A DNA stretch of 64,000 nucleotides from Synchiropus splendidus (lineage: Eukaryota; Chordata; Actinopteri; Syngnathiformes; Callionymidae): contig NC_071336.1 in the NCBI RefSeq assembly GCF_027744825.2, positions 20,965,501 through 21,029,500 of the forward strand, written 5' to 3'. Shown here in pieces: positions 63,481 through 64,000 of this stretch (position 1 is its first letter; every line of letters starts with the position of its first letter). A model generated the notes under the pieces. That model saw only the letters and a program-made list of their open reading frames with translations. It did not search any database and was not told the origin of the DNA. The position numbers were made by a program, and so were the translations under genes.

Positions 63481-64000
63481 AGAGGAGCTCAAGGACGAAC
63501 GTGTGTTTGCGAGATCTCATACCTGTTAACCTATTAGCTCCGCGTTTTTATGTACTGTTTCACCTCACTGTTTTCATGTTCACCACATGATTGGCGTTTT
63601 AAAAGCCCCGCCCCACAACCGAGCAACTTGGAGAGGAGCGACAACCATCTCAACCTTCAGTGGGTGTGTGAAGGTGCTGTTTGAGTATTGGGGGAGCATT
63701 TTGCAAACACAACTTTGAACAGACAGAAGCACAAACAAAACACAAAAGAAGGAACCAAAAATAAGTTCACTACTTCTACTCATTCTTTTCCAAGAGTGTA
63801 TATAATTATACTGAAGATAAACTACAATTGTTAAACAAATACATGTGTTATTTACCAAAATAATGCAGAGAAATAATGTAACAGATTTGTTCCCCATTCC
63901 CGTTATTAAAAAAAAGTCATTCAAAAATCCTTTTTTGTGTGTTTCAAAAGGTGTGACTGCATTCTGCAGACACAATTGGATATAACAAAGAATGTAAAGA
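63481..64000. other. Intergenic to window end, no gene seen
   Basis: AT-rich. The 131-codon minus-strand frame at 63580-63975 has no family features. Confidence 0.55.

Overview
The window looks like nuclear DNA from a ray-finned fish, probably a spiny-rayed teleost. It contains one spliced protein-coding gene whose exons closely match a vertebrate family, surrounded by long intron-like and intergenic DNA. The rest holds long TA, TG, GACA and TATC microsatellites and several dispersed repeats typical of teleost genomes. These include hAT-like elements with 8-bp target duplications, a Rex1/L2-type LINE 3' end, a LINE 3' tail, a block carrying the 'TGTGGGGACC / GGTCCTCACAAAG' signature, and an AAGTATAC-rich repeat. 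No operons, bacterial genes, CRISPR arrays, viral genes or toxin genes were seen.

Layout. Bases 1 to about 52,100 contain no gene I can support. This gene-poor stretch has many unique, mixed-composition blocks with TAAT/ATTA-rich cores that look like conserved non-coding regulatory DNA, interrupted by mobile-element remnants and microsatellites. Bases 52,170-57,880 hold eef1e1 (AIMP3/p18) on the + strand. It has four coding exons (52286-52369, 53332-53529, 56250-56345, 57464-57607), all introns are GT-AG and in phase 0, the protein is 173 residues, and there is a canonical AATAAA signal. Bases 57,880-64,000 are intergenic again, with an AAGTATAC repeat region at 59.4-60.1 kb and a few enhancer-like blocks.

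Function. eef1e1 encodes an auxiliary scaffold protein of the multi-tRNA-synthetase complex. The roughly 52 kb upstream may be regulatory territory. In mammals, as I recall, EEF1E1 lies beside a large gene desert towards SLC35B3, OFCC1 and TFAP2A. Synteny with that region is an inference that cannot be tested here.

I did not find a convincing new biological system. The most useful new observations are two hAT-type non-autonomous elements with defined ends and target duplications, a mosaic of two DNA-transposon families at 32.5-33.3 kb, a degenerate five-copy repeat block at 49.8-51.0 kb, and a set of candidate non-coding regulatory elements. Nearly all other short ORFs behave like chance ORFs.
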